The notes under the pieces were generated by a model, which saw nothing but the letters and a program-made list of their open reading frames with translations, searched no databases and had not been told where the DNA came from. Positions 59,938 through 64,000 of a stretch of 64,000 nucleotides of DNA are shown here, one piece after another. Source of the stretch: Phyto melanocephala (Eukaryota; Arthropoda; Insecta; Diptera; Rhinophoridae); assembly GCA_941918925.1 (NCBI GenBank), contig OW799235.1, forward strand, positions 105,045,947-105,109,946, read 5' to 3'. How positions within the stretch are numbered: position 1 is the first letter of the stretch; each line of letters opens with the position of its first letter. The position numbers were made by a program, and so were the translations under genes.

Positions 59938-60136
59938 TAGCGTGCCCCGATGGACTAGTCAGCAGTGTGCTGTTCTGCTAGTTTGGGGGTTGCGGGTTCG
60001 ATTCCCGTCGAAGACTCTGGACTTGTCTGCTTCCTTTCTATTCTATTCTTACTTTTCTATTCAGGTATCACAATGGGATCAATATAATGGACCCAAGTGA
60101 GCTGCACAGCAGCTGCCTGTTCTACCTAACCTAACC
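59938..60136 (+). mobile_element. tRNA-derived SINE, near complete
   Basis: The head contains CCCGATGGACTAGTCAGCAG (A-box-like) and, 40 bp later, GCGGGTTCGATTCCCGTC, a perfect RNA polymerase III B box (GGTTCGATTCC) within a short stem. The body CTATTCAGGTATCACAATGG to GAGCTGCACAGCAGC is shared with 37646-37765. The 3' end is (CTAAC)-like repeats. No acceptor stem closes the head, so it is a SINE and not a functional tRNA gene. Confidence 0.8.
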
Positions 60137-60892
60137 TAGGCATTAAAAGTAAGTGACCTACACCTTTCGATTAAAAATCTTCCTTCATATCTGATTCTTT
60201 CATTTATTAAGTACTTACTACCCTCCTTTAACAAAACGGGCTCACATGAGTATATACTACGCAAGCTTATAAAAAGGGACTCAATCGAATACCTACCTTT
60301 AAAGCAATAATTAATTACTTGATTTCGACAACCTAATATCATACTAATCATTCATATTATAAACTTACGGAAGTCTTTCGGTTCTCTAAAGGACGAAAAC
60401 TTGGTTTGATTTTTCTGCGATACGCAAATTTGTAATTTGAAAAACAGTGAATATCGGTAAAAATCTATTAGTCATCAGTTTGCTTACGAACTGTTTTGTC
60501 TCTGTTTTTTAAAACATTATATTTATTCTCTGTTTGTATAAAGTTAAACGAAATGAGAATTTTAAAAAGTTACCTAAAGGTATTTTGACAAATTTCGTAA
60601 TAGGAAATTCTAATGTATCTAGGAAAATATTTGAAAAATTAATACTTGTGTATCACATTAGAAATCAATTCATTACTTAAATACTTCTTAGAAAAACAGG
60701 CGATACACAGTAAAAGTATGTTGTTCAGCAAGAGCACGTTAATACTTAGTTTTGCTGTGATATTGTACTTATTTGGTAAAATGTATAAAGTCTAGCTTTT
60801 GTATATTATATATAATTTTACAAATATAACTTAGTTCATTAGAAAAAACATTAAATAAGTATATTTAAATAATATATATACTCTTGCTAATA
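60137..60892. other. unassigned DNA
   Basis: Nothing recognised. Confidence 0.5.
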
Positions 60893-61075
60893 GGGTGTCC
60901 CGATGGACTTAGTAAGTGGTGTAGGGGTTGCCGGTTCGACTCATGCCAGAGGCTCCAGTCTGTTTCACTACAACGGGCAAATGGTCTTTGTTACTCAGCT
61001 CGGCTAATTATTTTGGAGTATAATTTGTTATTGTATTGTAATAAAAATAAATAAAAGAAAATATTCTTGCAAATA
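60893..61075 (+). mobile_element. SINE-like repeat with related head and (AATAAA)n tail
   Basis: The head GTCCCGATGGACTTAGTAAG and GTTGCCGGTTCGACTCATGC (B-box-like GGTTCGACTC) resembles the head of the SINE at 59938. The body differs (CTACAACGGGCAAATGG ...) and ends in an A/T-rich AATAAATAAA tail. This suggests a SINE with a shared head and a different tail. Confidence 0.65.
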
Positions 61076-63290
61076 AGTAAATATTTTCGACAAATTTGTT
61101 TAATATTCTAAAATATTCTTAACATTCAGCATATGCCGATTTTAGTGTATTCTGGGGCACAAGATTACGAAATACTAAATCAAAATATCTGCAAAACTTC
61201 GACATGTTTTTGATGTACTCAATTTACCATGACCACCCATAGCGTGTAGGCTTAAAATATCAACAAAAGTTTTTCTTTATTTGCTTGTTTGATTTTCCAT
61301 AACACCGTTTAAGTTTTATAAAAGTTTTTACGTTTATTATATTTTTTTTTCTTGCATTTTCACACCCTATTTTTACTTAAAATTGTAATTACGAGCACAC
61401 GGTACCACAACTTTCACATGAAGTCGCAACAGCAATAACAAAACGAAACAAATTTATTCGTTTATTTAAGAAAAAATAATAATCCACCTTTTACTCACAT
61501 TACTTTACTTATATTTCTAACTTTTTCTTATTTTCACGATAAACTTTCTTTAATTCACAATATAAACAATATTTTCGTATTGTTTTTTAATAAAAAAAAA
61601 CGAAAAAAAAAATCCGACTAAAAGAACAAAATATGGCCATAACATTTTTTAATATTATCAACATGAACATAAAGCCTAACAACAACAAAAACAACAAACC
61701 CAAGATACTTGAACTTAAATTGTGCTGATGGGTGGGAGTGTTTAACAATAAAAAGAACTTGAAGTACATGATAATACATATTGAAAATAAGCAAAAAATG
61801 TACAATAACAAAGATAAAAAAATTAAGAAGAAATATCTTTTGAACAATCTCGTACAAATAATATACATTTTACATTTGCTAAATAAACATTACAATTCAA
61901 ACAAGAATAAAAAGATAATCTGTTAAAGAAATATTTAAAAACAAATCCAAATATTCAACACAGCAAAAGCTGTAATAACACGCATATAAAAATAATGTTT
62001 CGATTACTCTAAATAGAAGCAAAATTAATAAATTTTTAAAAAGATGACATTTTGCTTATTTGCTAAGATTGTGTTATTGATTTAATTTAAACTTCTTTCG
62101 TATCAATTTTGTTTGTATTTCATAATGATCAAAAAGCAAAATTTCTGTTTATTAGTTAAAGTTGTAATAAGTATATCGATAGCTTTATATGAAAAGAGAT
62201 TATATCCATATTTTGCTAGTTTACATCAATTTAAAAGCATTAAGTCAGACAGAGCTTCTTTATGTATCATATATACATTATATTTGACATAACTTACTAA
62301 ATTTTTAACGAGTGATGCATTTGTATGAAAACTTTAAAAACCGAGATATGCCAATTTTTTTTAACCGCCATAGTTTTAAGATTATCCTTTGTTTTTTAGT
62401 TTTTACAACATAAAATGTAAAATAAAATAGACAAAATAAATCACTCCTTAATTTAATAAAAATAATTTAACTGCCGTATTATATTGAAACATTAATTTTA
62501 TCAAGTAGAATATAGAAAGTAAGCAAAACAACTTCCGAATGAAATTAGTTCTACAGAGTTAAGATATAAAGTACGAATAAATATTTATTCGGTATCCCAC
62601 CTTTACTGAGTCCCGTGCACCTTGAGGTGTTATCTCTGGACTAGAAAACGATTTTGTAAAGCCAACTAAAGATTGCCTACAATCCTAATCACACAGTCCT
62701 CACAGGTCCTCACAGGTCCTCAAAAGTATTTGCAATTACTTACTGTGTGCCTACCTGTGATTCTGAATTTGACTTACCTCTTTTAGTACGAGGTCCACCA
62801 TTCTCCTATGATCCATCAGTAAAGATACTGATGTAACTATTTATGCCTGAATCATTCACTGTGAACATGCCCTACGACCACATTCACTGCGCTTACCCCA
62901 TCCATCAGCATCTGATTCACCTTAGCCTCTTTATGTTCGAGGTCCAAGATTATCATATTCCCCTGCCCTGGTGTTGGTAAAACTTCTCTACCCCGGACAA
63001 GCAATAACTTAAAAGAGTAGACAATAAGCAAATCCAAGTTTTTATGTAAATTTTTCACTGAAGAATTTTATTCTCTCTTCAGTCACATTTCCTGAACAAA
63101 TTAATAGTTCCCTTTCGTTCGAAATCTGATATATCTTGAGATACTCTTTTATAGTTTTTCATCGGTAACCGCATATCTCAATTGCTTAATTTTGAACGCT
63201 CTTTACATAGTTTTAAAATTTTCAAAAATAAGATGGTTCAATGCCGATATTTAATTTCAAAGTTCGTTTAGCATTAACGAATTAAGCTAA
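61076..63290. other. unassigned DNA
   Basis: A less A+T-rich patch at 62600-63050 has a minus-strand reading NSYISIFTDGS that recalls the start of a LINE RNase H domain; I do not consider it proven. The 11-bp word CACAGGTCCTC is tandem at 62700. The rest is A+T-rich. Confidence 0.45.
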
Positions 63291-63979
63291 GCGCACAATT
63301 GGGACCAACCATGAATTTTCGTCATCAGAAATAAAACACATTTGTGTATATCAGAATGTATACAATTATGGCGTCGGTCAAAATTCGCTATACGCGGCGA
63401 ACTCTGCAACATATTTATTTATATTTCTTTCGCCTGCGAACGACGAACAAATTGGTACGAGGTGACCGTTTTTATTATATTTGGTTCTACCATTTAACTT
63501 TTAAGAAAAATCAAGGTAGTTTTTACTTAAAAATTTTTTTTTTAATTTTAGAACATTAAAAATAAATATAACAAAGTTAACTGCAAAAATTTTATTTGTG
63601 ATTTTGCAAATGTTTAAGTTTTTAAAGTAATTTTTTTTTTCATATGGTCACACTATTAGCTGTTATGCAAAACAAAAATTTTTATAATTATTTACTGCAT
63701 GTACCCAGCACAAACGTTTACTTCTACGTAATAAAGTTTTAACTATGACAGAAATTATATATATTATTTTGCTGAGTTTCACAAAAATTTTAATTCTTTA
63801 ATTATTTTTGTTCTTTCTTTGCACAAACTTTTTCAACTATAAAGGATGTTACTTTTTCAACTATAAAGGATGTTACTTTTTCATCGTTCTTGTGCTTCAT
63901 TCGTCGAATTTGCACAGCGAATTTTTACCGACAAATTCGTCGTGTTGGGCGAAATTCGTCGTTCGTCCCAGTTGTGCGC
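63291..63979. mobile_element. MITE with GCGCACAATTGGGAC ends, copy B (intact)
   Basis: The left end GCGCACAATTGGGACCAACC and the right end (reverse complement GGCGCACAACTGGGACGAAC) are inverted. At 689 bp it lacks the mariner found in copy A and is in the opposite orientation. It shares the ATTCGTCG-rich arm at 63890-63965 and the 'gcgaactctgcaac' arm at 63400. It contains a recent 24-bp duplication. Confidence 0.87.
63827..63874. repeat. 24-bp tandem duplication in MITE copy B
   Basis: ACTTTTTCAACTATAAAGGA plus TGTT occurs twice in direct succession, without mismatch. Confidence 0.95.
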
Positions 63980-64000
63980 CGATCATTATGTTGCCTCAGT

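Noticed and set aside
59945..60015. tRNA gene suggested by a perfect B box
   Set aside because: No acceptor stem pairs across the head, and the sequence continues into a body repeated at 37646. It is a SINE head.
61587..61868. 93-codon hydrophobic minus-strand ORF
   Set aside because: A/T-driven codons (Phe, Leu, Ile, Tyr) and an overlapping alternative frame make chance the better explanation.

Overview
This window is very A+T-rich eukaryotic DNA. The transposon content points to a fly (Diptera, probably a calyptrate or another higher fly). That placement is an inference from DINE-1-like Helentron repeats, abundant Tc1/mariner relics, CR1-, RTE- and jockey-like retrotransposons, piggyBac, PIF/Harbinger and hAT-type elements. 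I found no host protein-coding exon, rRNA gene or genuine tRNA gene. The best reading is a long intergenic or intronic stretch that has accumulated and nested mobile elements. Almost every short open frame is either chance or a shadow of a repeat.

Layout. 1-3070: featureless A+T-rich DNA with a decayed jockey-like reverse transcriptase and a mariner scrap. 3071-6386, 13552-17870 and 44477-45805: three copies of one DINE-1-like composite. Each has a terminal hairpin, a degenerate Tc1/mariner element at the identical internal site, and a variable number of 288-bp tandem units (about seven, about five, one). The second copy is interrupted at a TTAA by a 1.64-kb piggyBac deletion derivative. 7535-9445: mariner and DINE-like fragments, including a stand-alone copy of the mariner that is embedded in the composites. 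11838-29350: mostly unassigned DNA with further transposase relics, two copies of a ~585-bp MITE (22751 and 25612), a Tc1 N-terminal fragment (23512) and a short element (24835) that recurs at 48512 with an expanded minisatellite.

29530-33930 holds the only near-intact coding element. It is a minus-strand CR1-like LINE with a PHD-finger ORF1 and an ORF2 containing endonuclease and reverse transcriptase. One in-frame TAG interrupts ORF2. 34735-35390 and 59440-59708 are RTE-type reverse transcriptase relics. SINE-like tRNA-derived repeats lie at 37646, 41580, 59938 and 60893.

37826-37976 is a long near-perfect palindrome. 38495-39420 is a MITE with 31-bp perfect inverted ends whose end motif is repeated inside. 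47336-47769 is another MITE. 49787-50323 and 54118-54534 are mariner deletion derivatives; the second sits inside a GCGCACAATTGGGAC-ended MITE, and the second copy of that MITE, at 63291, supplies the empty site. 56373-59412 is a hAT-like element with a matching 8-bp flank, and it contains a complete 1965-bp PIF/Harbinger element with a broken transposase gene and a 60-bp-arm hairpin.

The genes do not form a pathway. They record successive transposition, nesting, internal deletion and tandem expansion. I see no clear undescribed functional system. The best leads are the composite DINE/mariner/288-bp satellite family, the two long hairpins, and the MITE with internally amplified end motifs.
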